This document shows positions 1-8,961 of a stretch of DNA of 64,000 nt, in pieces (the stretch's first letter is position 1; each line of letters opens with the position of its first letter). The stretch is taken from NCBI GenBank assembly GCA_029561355.1, contig JAKQJD010000337.1:1-64000 (forward strand), given 5' to 3'. Below the pieces are notes generated by a model. It did not search any database. It was not told the DNA's origin and was given only the letters and a program-made list of their open reading frames with translations. The position numbers and the translations under genes are program-made. The stretch comes from Bacteroidota bacterium. Lineage in GTDB: Bacteria > Bacteroidota > Bacteroidia > Chitinophagales > Saprospiraceae.

Positions 1-31
1 TCCCTATTTTCACGGCGCAAAATTCACTTTC

Positions 32-3019
32 ATGAAACAATTGACCCGTGTCCTCCTGGGTTTTACGCTGTTGATCAGCCGGGCTGCCCTCTTCGCCCAA
101 ATCACTTTCCCCATCTCCGCACCTTCCGACGAGCGAAGCGGATTGCATGCTTTCACGCATGCGACCATTTATACGGACTACAAAACGAGCGTCGACAACG
201 CGACTCTGCTAATAAAAGACGGCAAGGTGGTGGCCGCCGGCACGAACGTAAGCATCCCGAAAGATGCCGCCGTGCACGATTGTACCGGCAAAACCATTTA
301 CCCGGCTTTCATCGATCTCTACGCCGGCGCATACGGACTTCCCGTGGTCGCTACTCCGCAACCCGGCAGTTTCCGCCAGCAGCCTTCGCCTGCTAAAAAA
401 GGCGCTTTCGCATGGAACGACGCCCTGCACCCGGAATACAACGCCGTCGAAACGTTTACCAACGACGCCAAAGCCGCCGAAGAAATGCGCAAACTGGGCT
501 TCGGCGCCGTACTCACCCACCAGGCCGACGGTATTTCGCGCGGAACCGGCGCGCTGGTGACGCTCAACGACGAGCGCGAACACGAACAGATCCTGCTCGG
601 GAAAGCCGCTCATTTCCTGTCGTTCCGAAAAGGCAGCAGCACGCAGGGCTACCCGAGTTCGCTCATGGGCTGCATTGCGCTCATTCGTCAGACTTACCTC
701 GACGGTCAGTGGTACAAACTGGAAGGTTTTAAAAAGGAAAAAAATCTGTCGCTCGAAGCCTGGAACGCACTGCTCGACCTGCCGCAGATTTTCGAATCCA
801 CAGAAAAACTGGACCAGTTGCGTATCGCCCGCATCGGGCAGGAATTCGGGGTGAAATACATCGTCAAATCGGCCGGCGACGATTACCAGCGCCTTCCGGA
901 AATTGTGGCCACAGGCCAGGCGCTGATTGTGCCGCTGAATTTTCCCGAAGGTTTCGACCTGCGCGACCCTTATTCGGCCCTCAATACGTCTTTGAGAGAT
1001 TTGAAACACTGGGAAATGGCGCCTTCCAACCCGGCCAGAGTTCAGGGTGCGGGCATTCCATTTGCCCTCACCACCAACGGATTGCGCGATAAAAACAAAT
1101 TCTGGGAAAACCTGCGCAAAGCCGTCGAATACGGTCTTACCGAAGAAACAGCCCTGAAAGCGCTGACTTATAACCCGGCGACTTTCATACGCGCATACGA
1201 TCAGGTGGGCAGTCTGGAACCGGGCAAAGTGGCCAGTTTTATTATTGCCGGCGGCAACCTGTTCAAACCGGAAGGCAAAATTTACCAGAACTGGGTGAAA
1301 GGAAATGTATTCGAGGTGACGCCCGAAAAAGCCTTTCCTGCCGATGGCCTGGGCGTTTACGACCTGAAAGTGGGAACTACTTCCTACACGCTTACGATAA
1401 AAGGCAAACCCGACGCGCCGGAAGCGCAAATCATGCGCGCCGATAGTTCGAAAACCAAGGCTACACTGAGTTACAGCGCCAGCCGCGTAGTGGTACTTTC
1501 TTTTCAGATCGATACGGTGAAAAAAACAACGGTGTCGCTTTCGGGTGTTGCGGGCCTGAAAGAATGGGCCGGACAAGGCACCCTGCCCGACGGAACCTGG
1601 ACGGACTGGAAAGCGACTTTTGTAAAACCTGCCGGTGAAAACAAACCGGGCAAACAGGCGCCCGTTGTAAAACCCGAAACCGGCGACCTGATCTATCCGT
1701 TTACCGCGTTCGGCTGGAAAGAAAAACCGGTGCAAAAAACGGTTTTGATCCAAAATGCTACCGTATGGACCGGCGAAAAGGACGGCGTGTTACAAAATAC
1801 CGACGTGCTGATTTCCGGCGGAAAAATCGGAAAAATCGGAAAAAAACTGCCCGCCCAGGACGACGCCATGGTGGTCGACGGCACCGGCAAGTACCTCACA
1901 GCCGGCATCATCGACGAGCACTCGCACATCGCCGTCAGCCGCAGCGTCAACGAGGGTGCGCAGGAAAGCAGCGCCGAGGTGCGTATCGGCGACGCGATCG
2001 ATTGCGAGGACAATGACATTTACCGCCAACTGGCCGGCGGCGTCACTACCAGCCACATCCTGCACGGCTCGGCCAACCCCATCGGCGGACAAACGCAACT
2101 CATCAAACTGCGCTGGGGCTACGCGCCGGAGGAACTGAAATTTCAGAACTGGCCGGGCTTTATCAAATTTGCCCTCGGCGAAAACGTAAAACAAAGCAGC
2201 AGCAGCAACAGCACCCGTTTCCCGCAAACGCGTATGGGCGTGGAGCAGGTATATGCCGATTATTTCACCCGTGCACAGGAATACAGCCTGTTGAAAAAAT
2301 CGGGCAAACCCTACCGCAAAGACCTGGAAATGGAAGCGTTGCTCGAAATTCTGGAAAGCAAACGTTTCATCACCTGCCACTCTTACGTGCAGTCGGAAAT
2401 TACCATGATGATCCGAATTGCCGAGCGTTTCGGCTTCCGGCTGAATACGTTCACCCACATCCTCGAAGGCTACAAAGTGGCCGATAAAATGGCCAAACAC
2501 GGCTCCGGCGCCTCCACCTTTGCCGACTGGTGGGCCTACAAATACGAAGTGTACGAGGCCATTCCGCAAAACGCCCGCATGATGTCCGACCGCGGCCTCG
2601 TGGTAGCCATCAACTCCGACGACGCCGAAATGGCCCGCCGCCTCAATCAGGAAGCCGCCAAATCCGTGATGTACACCGGCATGAAAGAAGATCAGGCCTG
2701 GAGCATGGTGACACTCAATCCGGCCAAACTGCTGCATATCGACCAGCAAACCGGCAGTATTAAAACCGGTAAAGATGCCGACGTGGTGCTTTGGAACGAT
2801 AACCCTTTGTCCGTGTATGCCCGCGCCGAAAAAACCTGGGTCGACGGTATTCTTTTCTTCGACCGGCAGGAAGACGCCCAAATGCAGGACTGGGTGCGGA
2901 AAGAACGGGCGCGCCTGATCCAGAAAATTCAGGCGGCGAAAAAGGGCGGCGAAGGCGGCGAAAGGCCGAGCGGACAAAAACCGCAGTACCACTGCGACAG
3001 CGAGGAAGACGAAGGCTGA
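32..3019 (+). CDS. Tandem-domain amidohydrolase, secreted; N-terminal domain lacks metal site
   Basis: 995 residues with an N-terminal signal peptide ending near ALFAQ. Two amidohydrolase-type halves follow one another. The C-terminal half (about residues 575-960) has the metal motif IIDEHSHI with His630 and His632, then THILEGY and INSDD, and a closing GKDADVVLWNDNPL strand, so it should be a working metal-dependent hydrolase. The N-terminal half (about 45-440) keeps the flanking beta-sandwich pieces and a typical EPGKVASFIIAGG end, but the position of HxH reads ID95-LYAGA, so the metal ligands are gone. Substrate unknown; imidazolonepropionase-like or dipeptidase-like activity is possible. 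The gene is followed four bases after its stop by a 40-bp-arm inverted repeat shared with the convergent DUF58 gene. Family assignment is firm, substrate is not. Confidence 0.88.
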   Translation: MKQLTRVLLGFTLLISRAALFAQITFPISAPSDERSGLHAFTHATIYTDYKTSVDNATLLIKDGKVVAAGTNVSIPKDAAVHDCTGKTIYPAFIDLYAGAYGLPVVATPQPGSFRQQPSPAKKGAFAWNDALHPEYNAVETFTNDAKAAEEMRKLGFGAVLTHQADGISRGTGALVTLNDEREHEQILLGKAAHFLSFRKGSSTQGYPSSLMGCIALIRQTYLDGQWYKLEGFKKEKNLSLEAWNALLDLPQIFESTEKLDQLRIARIGQEFGVKYIVKSAGDDYQRLPEIVATGQALIVPLNFPEGFDLRDPYSALNTSLRDLKHWEMAPSNPARVQGAGIPFALTTNGLRDKNKFWENLRKAVEYGLTEETALKALTYNPATFIRAYDQVGSLEPGKVASFIIAGGNLFKPEGKIYQNWVKGNVFEVTPEKAFPADGLGVYDLKVGTTSYTLTIKGKPDAPEAQIMRADSSKTKATLSYSASRVVVLSFQIDTVKKTTVSLSGVAGLKEWAGQGTLPDGTWTDWKATFVKPAGENKPGKQAPVVKPETGDLIYPFTAFGWKEKPVQKTVLIQNATVWTGEKDGVLQNTDVLISGGKIGKIGKKLPAQDDAMVVDGTGKYLTAGIIDEHSHIAVSRSVNEGAQESSAEVRIGDAIDCEDNDIYRQLAGGVTTSHILHGSANPIGGQTQLIKLRWGYAPEELKFQNWPGFIKFALGENVKQSSSSNSTRFPQTRMGVEQVYADYFTRAQEYSLLKKSGKPYRKDLEMEALLEILESKRFITCHSYVQSEITMMIRIAERFGFRLNTFTHILEGYKVADKMAKHGSGASTFADWWAYKYEVYEAIPQNARMMSDRGLVVAINSDDAEMARRLNQEAAKSVMYTGMKEDQAWSMVTLNPAKLLHIDQQTGSIKTGKDADVVLWNDNPLSVYARAEKTWVDGILFFDRQEDAQMQDWVRKERARLIQKIQAAKKGGEGGERPSGQKPQYHCDSEEDEG

Positions 3020-3023
3020 GTTG

Positions 3024-3130
3024 GTGTTTGGGGTGTGGTGTTTGGTGTTTGGGGCGCGTTGCCCTTGGCTTGATGAATAGAAATACCGGAGGCAACGCGC
3101 CCCAAACACCAAACACCACACCCCAAACAC
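3024..3130. repeat. Long inverted repeat between convergent genes, GTGTTTGG class, likely bidirectional terminator
   Basis: Arms 3024-3063 and 3091-3130 are a perfect 40-bp inverted repeat around a 27-nt loop. The outer part is made of the words GTGTTTGG/GTGTGGT and the inner 12 bp is GC-rich. The left arm starts four bases after the TGA of the amidohydrolase and the right arm ends at the base before the DUF58 stop codon, so the element fills the whole gap. The same arm words recur at 9540-9643 and 13916-14020. Confidence 0.9.
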
Positions 3131-4444
3131 TCAAATCAGTCCTCTCGATTTCAGTTCCAAATACTTGTTGATCGTATTCAGCGTCAAATCCTCCGGCCGG
3201 GTGAGTACTGCCTGAATGCCGTACTGCCGGAGTTTGATGACCATTTCTTTTTTGTCCTGCAAAAATTGGCGGGCGACGGTCTGGCGATAGATATCGGCCG
3301 TTTTTTGCACGTCTTCGGAAGCCAGTTTTCGTATTTCCGTGTTTTCGAAAAATACCACTACGAGCAGGTGTGAACGGTTGAGCCGGCGCAGAGTCGGCAA
3401 AGCGCGTTCGAGTGCGTAACTGCTTTCAAAATTGGTAAACAGGAGCAGCAAAGAGCGCATACCGATCAATCGTCGCACACCTTCGTAGAGCAATTCGTAA
3501 TTGGCTTCGCCGGGGCGTTCTTTTTCCCGGTACAGCGATTCCAGGATACGTTTCAACTGGCTGCTGTCGCGCTCGGCTTTGAGTGTAGCGCCGATGACAT
3601 CGGAGAACGTGAGCAGCCCGGCCTTGTCCTGTTTTTTCAGAATGATGTTGCTGATCGCCAGCACCGTGTTGATGGCATAATCCATCAGACTAAGGCCTTC
3701 GAACGGCATTTTCATCACCCGGCTTTTGTCGATGATGCAGTACACCTGCTGGCTGCGTTCGTCTTCATACTGGTTCACCATGAGCGTGGCGCGGCGGCTG
3801 GAGGCCTTCCAGTTGACGCTGCGGTAGTCGTCGCCCTCCACGTAGTTTTTGATTTGCTCGAATTCGTAACTGTGGCCGATCCGGCGCATTTTTTTGATGC
3901 CCGTTTCGTGCGCGATGTGCTGCATGGCCCGCAGTTCGTATTGCTTCATCTGGATAATGGACGGGTAAACGGCCACTTCCTGCGGTTGTTTAAAAACCAG
4001 TTTGCGCTCGGCCAACCCCAGGCGGGTAGAAGCGAAAACGTTGATATTTCCAAAATCATAAACGCCGCGCGATAACGGCCGCAGCACGTGTTTCGCCAGA
4101 TAGGGTTGTCCGGGCGGCAACTCGCAATGAATTTCGAAATCACGCTGCTGAAATTGAGGCGGCAGTTCGTCGGTAATCGTCAGATTGAAATATATGTTTC
4201 CCTGATTTTCAACGGCAATGATCACTTCATTCGGGTCGCTCAACGAAAAAACGGTACTCAACCTTCTTTCACAGGCAATTTGTGGTTTCCGAAGATAGAG
4301 CAACAGCACGTCGGCCAGCAAAAGTGCAGCCCCTGCCCCCAGCGCAATCTGCGCCATCGGAAACAGCCAGCCAAACGGATATGCCAGCGCAAAAAGGGCC
4401 ATGATGGCGCCGAGAATCCAGAAAAAGCGGTTGGTCAGGTACAT
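3131..4444 (-). CDS. DUF58 domain protein, membrane anchored
   Basis: 437 residues. Two hydrophobic segments near the N-terminus (about 8-25 and 30-50) anchor it in the membrane. A beta-rich middle follows, then the DUF58 signature around residues 195-230 (YVEGDDYRSVNWKASSRR) and a von Willebrand A-like region starting at CIIDKSR. In the family, DUF58 proteins usually sit beside a MoxR AAA ATPase and transglutaminase or VWA genes. None of these is present here, so this copy is an orphan and its partner must be elsewhere. The ATG at 4444 is directly preceded by a repeat-filled gap, so any promoter lies in or beyond that repeat. Role inferred only as a MoxR-linked chaperone or envelope factor. 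Confidence 0.85.
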   Translation of the reverse strand: MYLTNRFFWILGAIMALFALAYPFGWLFPMAQIALGAGAALLLADVLLLYLRKPQIACERRLSTVFSLSDPNEVIIAVENQGNIYFNLTITDELPPQFQQRDFEIHCELPPGQPYLAKHVLRPLSRGVYDFGNINVFASTRLGLAERKLVFKQPQEVAVYPSIIQMKQYELRAMQHIAHETGIKKMRRIGHSYEFEQIKNYVEGDDYRSVNWKASSRRATLMVNQYEDERSQQVYCIIDKSRVMKMPFEGLSLMDYAINTVLAISNIILKKQDKAGLLTFSDVIGATLKAERDSSQLKRILESLYREKERPGEANYELLYEGVRRLIGMRSLLLLFTNFESSYALERALPTLRRLNRSHLLVVVFFENTEIRKLASEDVQKTADIYRQTVARQFLQDKKEMVIKLRQYGIQAVLTRPEDLTLNTINKYLELKSRGLI

Positions 4445-4653
4445 GGGTGGTGGTTGGTGATTGGTTTTTAAGAGTTTATTGGTTTATGGTTTATGAGTTT
4501 ATGGTTTATTGGTTTATGGTTTATGGTTTATTGGTTTATGGTTTATTGGTTTATAGTTTGGTAAGGGTTAATCTGTTCCATTCCCGAGCGGCCAAATCAT
4601 AAACCTATAAACTCATAAACTCATAAACTCATAAACCCATAAACCTCATAACG
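4445..4653. repeat. Repeat-filled gap, GGTTTAT class inverted arms
   Basis: From 4465 to 4560 the plus strand is a run of variants of GGTTTATG/GGTTTATT. From 4596 to 4647 the complementary words ATAAACC/ATAAACTC recur about six times. The two blocks are inverted relative to one another, and the centre (4560-4595) has lost obvious pairing. The right edge is seven bases after the TAG of the amidohydrolase at 4654. It is related in word to the element at 11406-11525. Confidence 0.75.
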
Positions 4654-5961
4654 CTACCTATTCACAATAATCTTTCCTTCTTTCATCACAAATACAACGC
4701 GGGTCATGGCATCGATTTGCTCAAGCGGGTTACCGTTCACGGCTACGAGGTCGGCCAGTTTACCGGCTTCGATGGAGCCTGTTTTATCCTGCAAATGAAG
4801 CATGGTGGCGGCGTCCAAAGTGGCGGCGCGCAAGATGTCGGCATTTTTCATACCAGCCTGCGCCATGTAAATGAATTCGAGGTTGTTTTTTCCATGCGGA
4901 AAAACGCCGGCGTCGGTACCGAAGGCAATTTTCACCCCTTTTTTGTAAGCACGTGCTGCGGTCGACTGGATTTGAGGCCCGATTTCCAGGGCTTTTACCC
5001 GTACCACTTCCGGAAAAAATCCGGGCGAATTTTTGGCGCTGTCGCTCACCGCAAATCCGGCAGTGAGTGTAGGTACATACCAGGTGCCGTGTTTGATCAT
5101 GGCATCCATCGTGACATCGCTCATGAACGTGCCGTGTTCGATACTCACCACACCCGCTTCCACGGCCCGGCGCATCCCTTCGTCGCCGTGCGCATGTGCG
5201 GCCACGTCGACACCCAGGTCGCGGGCGGTTTTTACGATCGTTTCCAGTTCGTCTGCGGCATAGTGCGGCAAACGGCCGTCGCGGGCGAGCGACAACACAC
5301 CGCCGGTTGCGCAGACTTTAATACAATCGGCGCCGCGTTTGATCTGGGCACGCACGGCCGTCCGGCATTCGTCGGGGCCGTCGGCAATACCCATTTCAGG
5401 TCCGGGAATATCGAACAAATCCCAGCGGGCGCCCGTGGTCGGATCACCGTGGCCGCCGGTAATACTCAGCGCTTTTCCAGCGGCGATGATGCGCGGCCCA
5501 GTGGTCCAGCCTGCGTTGATGGCATTGCGCAAAGAAATGTTCACACCCGAACCGCCGAGGTCGCGTACGGTTGTAAAACCGGATTCGAGCGTACGGCGCG
5601 CATACACGGCGGCATGAAAGGCGATATCCGCGTCGTTCAGAACGAATCGTTCGTTGTAGGAATTCCGGTTCTGTTCGAATTCAAAATGCACGTGGCAGTC
5701 GATCAGGCCCGGCAACAGCGTTTTCGATTTCAGGTCGACAGTCGTCGTGCCCGAAGGTGCAGGCACGTAGCCTTTTTCGATGCGGAGGATTTTTCCGTTT
5801 TCCACCACCACCGTTCCGGCGGTTTGGGGAGCGCCGTTGATGGGAATAATTTGCCCGCAATACAGGTACGTCGTTTGTGCTCCAAGGGATATTTGAAGAA
5901 GAAACAAGCCGCAGAACAGCAGCGGATGTAATCGTTTTTGTGCAGGAGCCATAAGTTTCAT
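4654..5961 (-). CDS. Imidazolonepropionase-like secreted amidohydrolase
   Basis: 435 residues from the ATG at 5961; a TTG 15 bases upstream is less likely. A signal peptide covers roughly the first 25-30 residues, ending LQISLGAQ. Amidohydrolase motifs are intact: LIDCHVHFEF (HxH), KVCATGGVLS, AHAHGDEGMRRAVEAG, SIEHGTF and FGTDAGVFPHG with the catalytic Asp. The C-terminal beta-sandwich closes with GKLADLVAVNGNPL. This pattern matches the group that includes Xaa-Pro dipeptidase-like and imidazolonepropionase-like enzymes; an exported dipeptidase role is an inference. It lies 15 bases downstream of the sterol desaturase gene and is probably co-transcribed with it. Confidence 0.87.
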   Translation of the reverse strand: MKLMAPAQKRLHPLLFCGLFLLQISLGAQTTYLYCGQIIPINGAPQTAGTVVVENGKILRIEKGYVPAPSGTTTVDLKSKTLLPGLIDCHVHFEFEQNRNSYNERFVLNDADIAFHAAVYARRTLESGFTTVRDLGGSGVNISLRNAINAGWTTGPRIIAAGKALSITGGHGDPTTGARWDLFDIPGPEMGIADGPDECRTAVRAQIKRGADCIKVCATGGVLSLARDGRLPHYAADELETIVKTARDLGVDVAAHAHGDEGMRRAVEAGVVSIEHGTFMSDVTMDAMIKHGTWYVPTLTAGFAVSDSAKNSPGFFPEVVRVKALEIGPQIQSTAARAYKKGVKIAFGTDAGVFPHGKNNLEFIYMAQAGMKNADILRAATLDAATMLHLQDKTGSIEAGKLADLVAVNGNPLEQIDAMTRVVFVMKEGKIIVNR

Positions 5962-5976
5962 TTCTGTCTGGAGCAA

Positions 5977-6819
5977 TTATTCTTCGAATTTTGCTCCACC
6001 CGGAGCGCGATACGGTTGAAACGGAATTTTTAAAAGATTGCCGATGCGCGAGTGTTCGGCGTTTTCCATGTGCGTATCGATGCCGAACACGATTTTTTCA
6101 TCGTCGAGCCGCGAGAACGTGCCGAAAAGCCGGTCCCAGATGGAAAAAATATTGCCGTAGTTGCTGTCGGTATACGGCAATGCATAGTGATGGTGCACGC
6201 GGTGCATGTTGGGCGTCACGATCACCCAACTCAGCAAACGGTCCAGTTGTTTGGGAAATCGGATGTAGGCGTGGTTGAATTGCGACAGCGCAACCGACAA
6301 GGACTGGTACATAAAAACAATGTAAATCGGTGCGCCGGCAATAATCACGCCCAGGGTGGTAAATACAAACCGGAACACACTTTCACCGGGGTGGTGGCGA
6401 TTGGCGGTAGTCGTGTCTACATGCGGATCCGTGTGGTGAACGAGGTGAAACAGCCACATCCACCGCACTTTATGCTCGGCCCAGTGCACGAAGTACGCGC
6501 CGATCAAATCCAGCAGCAGCAGCCCCACGATCAGAAACAGCCACATGGGCATAGGCGGCAGCCATTGAAGTATGCCGAAATGATGCGCCGTCACCCATTC
6601 GCTGGAACGGTACAGAATGACGGCCATTAAAAAATTGATCAATACGGTGGTGACCGTAAAAAACAGGTTGATACCCGTATGGGACCATTTGTCGTACGGC
6701 TTCCGGAACAGAGGAATGCCGCTTTCCAGCAGCAAAAAGATTGTCAGCCCGCCGAGCAGGATGGCGCTCCGGTGAGACGAGGGAATGTGTGTGAAATACT
6801 GGACGATGGCATCAATCAT
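5977..6819 (-). CDS. Sterol desaturase/fatty acid hydroxylase family membrane protein
   Basis: 280 residues. It carries the three histidine clusters of the di-iron membrane hydroxylases: HWAEH (about residue 115), HLVHHTDPH with RHH, and MHRVHHH near residue 205-210. Four or more hydrophobic helices lie before and between them. Family members hydroxylate or desaturate lipids or carotenoids using O2; the substrate here cannot be told. The gene is first in a two-gene minus-strand operon with the amidohydrolase. Confidence 0.88.
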   Translation of the reverse strand: MIDAIVQYFTHIPSSHRSAILLGGLTIFLLLESGIPLFRKPYDKWSHTGINLFFTVTTVLINFLMAVILYRSSEWVTAHHFGILQWLPPMPMWLFLIVGLLLLDLIGAYFVHWAEHKVRWMWLFHLVHHTDPHVDTTTANRHHPGESVFRFVFTTLGVIIAGAPIYIVFMYQSLSVALSQFNHAYIRFPKQLDRLLSWVIVTPNMHRVHHHYALPYTDSNYGNIFSIWDRLFGTFSRLDDEKIVFGIDTHMENAEHSRIGNLLKIPFQPYRAPGGAKFEE

Positions 6820-6871
6820 GGCCTGACACTTTTTTGACGCCTAAAAATAATGCAAAGCGCTGAAGGCACAT

Positions 6872-7375
6872 TTATTTTTTCTTGCCGTCCATTTCACCGG
6901 CCACCATCATTTTTCGCGCCTCGGCCCATCCTGCCACACCTTTTTCCAGTGCGATAACCTGGTGGACGCCCATTCTTTCGAAGTGTTTGGCAGCCTCGAT
7001 GCTCACACCTCCATACAAGCAATAAACGGCCACTTCGTTGGATCCCTGCAATTTTTTGATGTCCTCATCAAAAGTGGCGGGATTGTACGGGATGTTCACG
7101 GCGCGGTTAATATGAGCAATTTCGAATTCCCGGGGCGTGCGCAGATCGATGAGTGGCACGTTTGTTCTCAAATTCAGGTACTTCTGAAATTCTTCGGCAC
7201 TAATAATGCTCATCCCTTTCGGCAATTCAACTTCCGGTCTGTCGGGATTCTGTTTTTTCTCCTCCATGTTCACAGGCGTTTCCGCAGCAGTTGGAGTGGA
7301 CGATTCCGGCGTATTTTTACAGGAAATCAGGCTGGATAAAAGAAGCAGGGAAAAGACGGATACAAAAAAACGCAT
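6872..7375 (-). CDS. Rhodanese-like lipoprotein
   Basis: 167 residues from the ATG at 7375. The start is chosen because it gives a clean lipoprotein signal (SSLISC, Cys19) and because a TATCTTTG promoter box sits 22 bases upstream, which would leave a longer upstream reading frame untranscribed. The rhodanese domain includes LIDLRTPREFEIAHI, the substrate-loop Cys in YCLYGGVS, and the closing VIALEKGVAGW. Probably a periplasmic, membrane-attached sulfurtransferase or persulfide carrier. Confidence 0.88.
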   Translation of the reverse strand: MRFFVSVFSLLLLSSLISCKNTPESSTPTAAETPVNMEEKKQNPDRPEVELPKGMSIISAEEFQKYLNLRTNVPLIDLRTPREFEIAHINRAVNIPYNPATFDEDIKKLQGSNEVAVYCLYGGVSIEAAKHFERMGVHQVIALEKGVAGWAEARKMMVAGEMDGKKK

Positions 7376-7396
7376 AATAGAATGTTGTTTAAGACG

Positions 7397-7404
7397 CAAA
7401 GATA
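7397..7404 (-). promoter_or_regulatory. -7 promoter box of the rhodanese gene
   Basis: On the minus strand this reads TATCTTTG, matching the Bacteroidota -7 consensus TAnnTTTG. A transcription start near 7390 would give a leader of about 15 nt before the ATG at 7375. No clear TTTG -33 box is seen. Confidence 0.6.
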
Positions 7405-7457
7405 GGCGGACGCCGCCGATAATATGGATTTGAACGAATGATGAGAAAAACATAAAA

Positions 7458-7504
7458 ATGCCTCCTTCCTGATTTGCGCGTTGGCAGGGTTAGAAAGGAG
7501 GCAT
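7458..7504 (-). terminator. Hairpin terminator downstream of the 7533-8819 gene
   Basis: Arms 7458-7467 and 7495-7504 pair perfectly (ATGCCTCCTT). On the minus strand the stem is followed by TTTTTATG, giving an intrinsic terminator 29 bases after the stop codon of the upstream gene. Confidence 0.75.
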
Positions 7505-7532
7505 CGGAAATGTTTCGTTTACAGGGAAAACT

Positions 7533-8819
7533 CTACGTTTTCTGGTGTTTTTTCTTGGCTGCGGGGAACAGTATGTTGTTGAGAATCAGGCGGTAACCAG
7601 GCGAATTGGGGTGCAGGGCCAGATCGGTCGGCGGATCCTGCACGTAGTGCCGGTAGTCTTCGGGGTCGTGACCGCTGTAATACGTCCAGAAACCGTAGCC
7701 GTGGGTGCCGTGGATGTAGCGTGCTTCGCTGGCGGGTTTGTTTTCTCCCATGGTCAGCACGTTCGGTTTGATGTATTTTTTCTGAAATGCAGTAGCCTGG
7801 CCCATAAAACCTTTGACGGTGCGGGTGTGGCACTGGGTGAGCATGGTAGGAATTGGATCCCATTTTGCCGAAAAATCAAACAACGTGAAATAGTCTTGCT
7901 CTGGTGGAACCCTGCGGCCGGTCACTTCGCTGTGGTCGATGGTGGAGTGTTCGTAAATGCCCGGATCGGTAATCACCTGAAAATTGGTAAAGGCAAACGT
8001 TTTGGAATAATCCAGTTTGCTCTGACAATTCGGGTCGACCGGATCTCCGTCGAACGGTGTGGCACAAATATCGGTGCCTTCGGCAGCCAGCGCAATGTCG
8101 TACGTATCGGTAGCAGAACACATGGCGAACATAAAGCCGCCGCCGTTGACGAACTGCTCGATCTTTTTTGAAACGGCCAGTTTAAGTTGACTTACCTTAT
8201 CAAAACCGTTTTTTGCGGCCAGGCCTTCCATCATCCGCACGTGTTCGCGGTACCAGGGCTGTCCGCCGTAACTCGCATAAAACTTGCCATACATGCCTGC
8301 AAAATCCTCGTGGTGCAGGTGCAGCCAGTCGTACCCCGCGAGTTTTCCTTGCAGCACTTCCGTATCGTAAAGTACCTCGTAGGGAATTTCGGCATAGGTG
8401 AGCACCATGGTCACAGCGTCATCCCAGGGCTGGATCACCTCGCCTTTTTCATTTTTATCAGGCGTATAAACGGCAATTTTCGGCGCTTTTTCCAGTTTGA
8501 TCACGTCCTGATTCACTTCCGGATTGAGAATTTCATTCTGAATGGCGGCAAACTGCGCATCCGAAATCACCTCGTAACTCACGTCACGGGTTTTGCATTC
8601 TTTTTCAAAAGCCGCCGAATAGGGAAACGCAAAACTGCCGCCCCGGTAATTCAGCAGCCAGTACGCCTCGACGCCCTGTGAAATGACCCAATACGTGATG
8701 CCATAGGCTTTCAGGTGGTTGTGCTGGCTGGTTTCGTCCATCGGAAGCAACATGACGGAAGCACGCACCTGGGCAAAGAGGCTCAGGGACATGAACAACA
8801 ATACGATCATTCGACGCAT
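7533..8819 (-). CDS. Conserved secreted Bacteroidota protein (often labelled asparagine synthetase B)
   Basis: 428 residues starting at the ATG at 8819, with a signal peptide ending near QVRAS. The mature protein begins VMLLPMDETSQHNHLKAYGITYW and contains LLNYRGGSFAFPY, WLHLHHEDFAGMYG, GGFMFAMCSATDTYDIALA and GFWTYYSGHDPEDYRHY. From memory, close relatives in Flavobacteriia and Sphingobacteriia carry the automatic name asparagine synthetase B. I see no N-terminal Cys of a glutaminase domain and no ATP pyrophosphatase SGGxDS motif, so that name is not supported. The FAMCSATD stretch in a ThuA/GATase-like context hints at a class I amidotransferase-like fold. Function unknown. A terminator follows it. 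Confidence 0.8.
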   Translation of the reverse strand: MRRMIVLLFMSLSLFAQVRASVMLLPMDETSQHNHLKAYGITYWVISQGVEAYWLLNYRGGSFAFPYSAAFEKECKTRDVSYEVISDAQFAAIQNEILNPEVNQDVIKLEKAPKIAVYTPDKNEKGEVIQPWDDAVTMVLTYAEIPYEVLYDTEVLQGKLAGYDWLHLHHEDFAGMYGKFYASYGGQPWYREHVRMMEGLAAKNGFDKVSQLKLAVSKKIEQFVNGGGFMFAMCSATDTYDIALAAEGTDICATPFDGDPVDPNCQSKLDYSKTFAFTNFQVITDPGIYEHSTIDHSEVTGRRVPPEQDYFTLFDFSAKWDPIPTMLTQCHTRTVKGFMGQATAFQKKYIKPNVLTMGENKPASEARYIHGTHGYGFWTYYSGHDPEDYRHYVQDPPTDLALHPNSPGYRLILNNILFPAAKKKHQKT

Positions 8820-8902
8820 AACCAAAGTGATTTAAAGGGAACTACCCGTTGAAATGGAAACATGCATAAAACGCCGGTTCCTTTAAAAAGATTTTGAAGC
8901 GA

Positions 8903-8954
8903 CTGTCATTGTTCACTGACAGCCCCGGACCTGCAAAATTAAGGGGTTCCGGGG
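8903..8954. terminator. Two short hairpins in the 8820-8961 gap
   Basis: Hairpin one pairs 8903-8908 with 8917-8922 (CTGTCA/TGACAG). Hairpin two pairs 8923-8929 with 8948-8954 (CCCCGGA/TCCGGGG). They lie just after the stop of the 8962-9531 gene on the minus strand. There is no strong T-run, so the terminator role is weak. Confidence 0.35.
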
Positions 8955-8961
8955 AGGTTTT

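Noticed and set aside
1790-3130. 446-codon minus-strand frame opposite the first amidohydrolase
   Set aside because: Shadow frame that reads through the inverted repeat at 3024-3130.
4717-5931. 404-codon plus-strand frame opposite the second amidohydrolase
   Set aside because: Shadow frame with no motif; the minus strand has all metal ligands.
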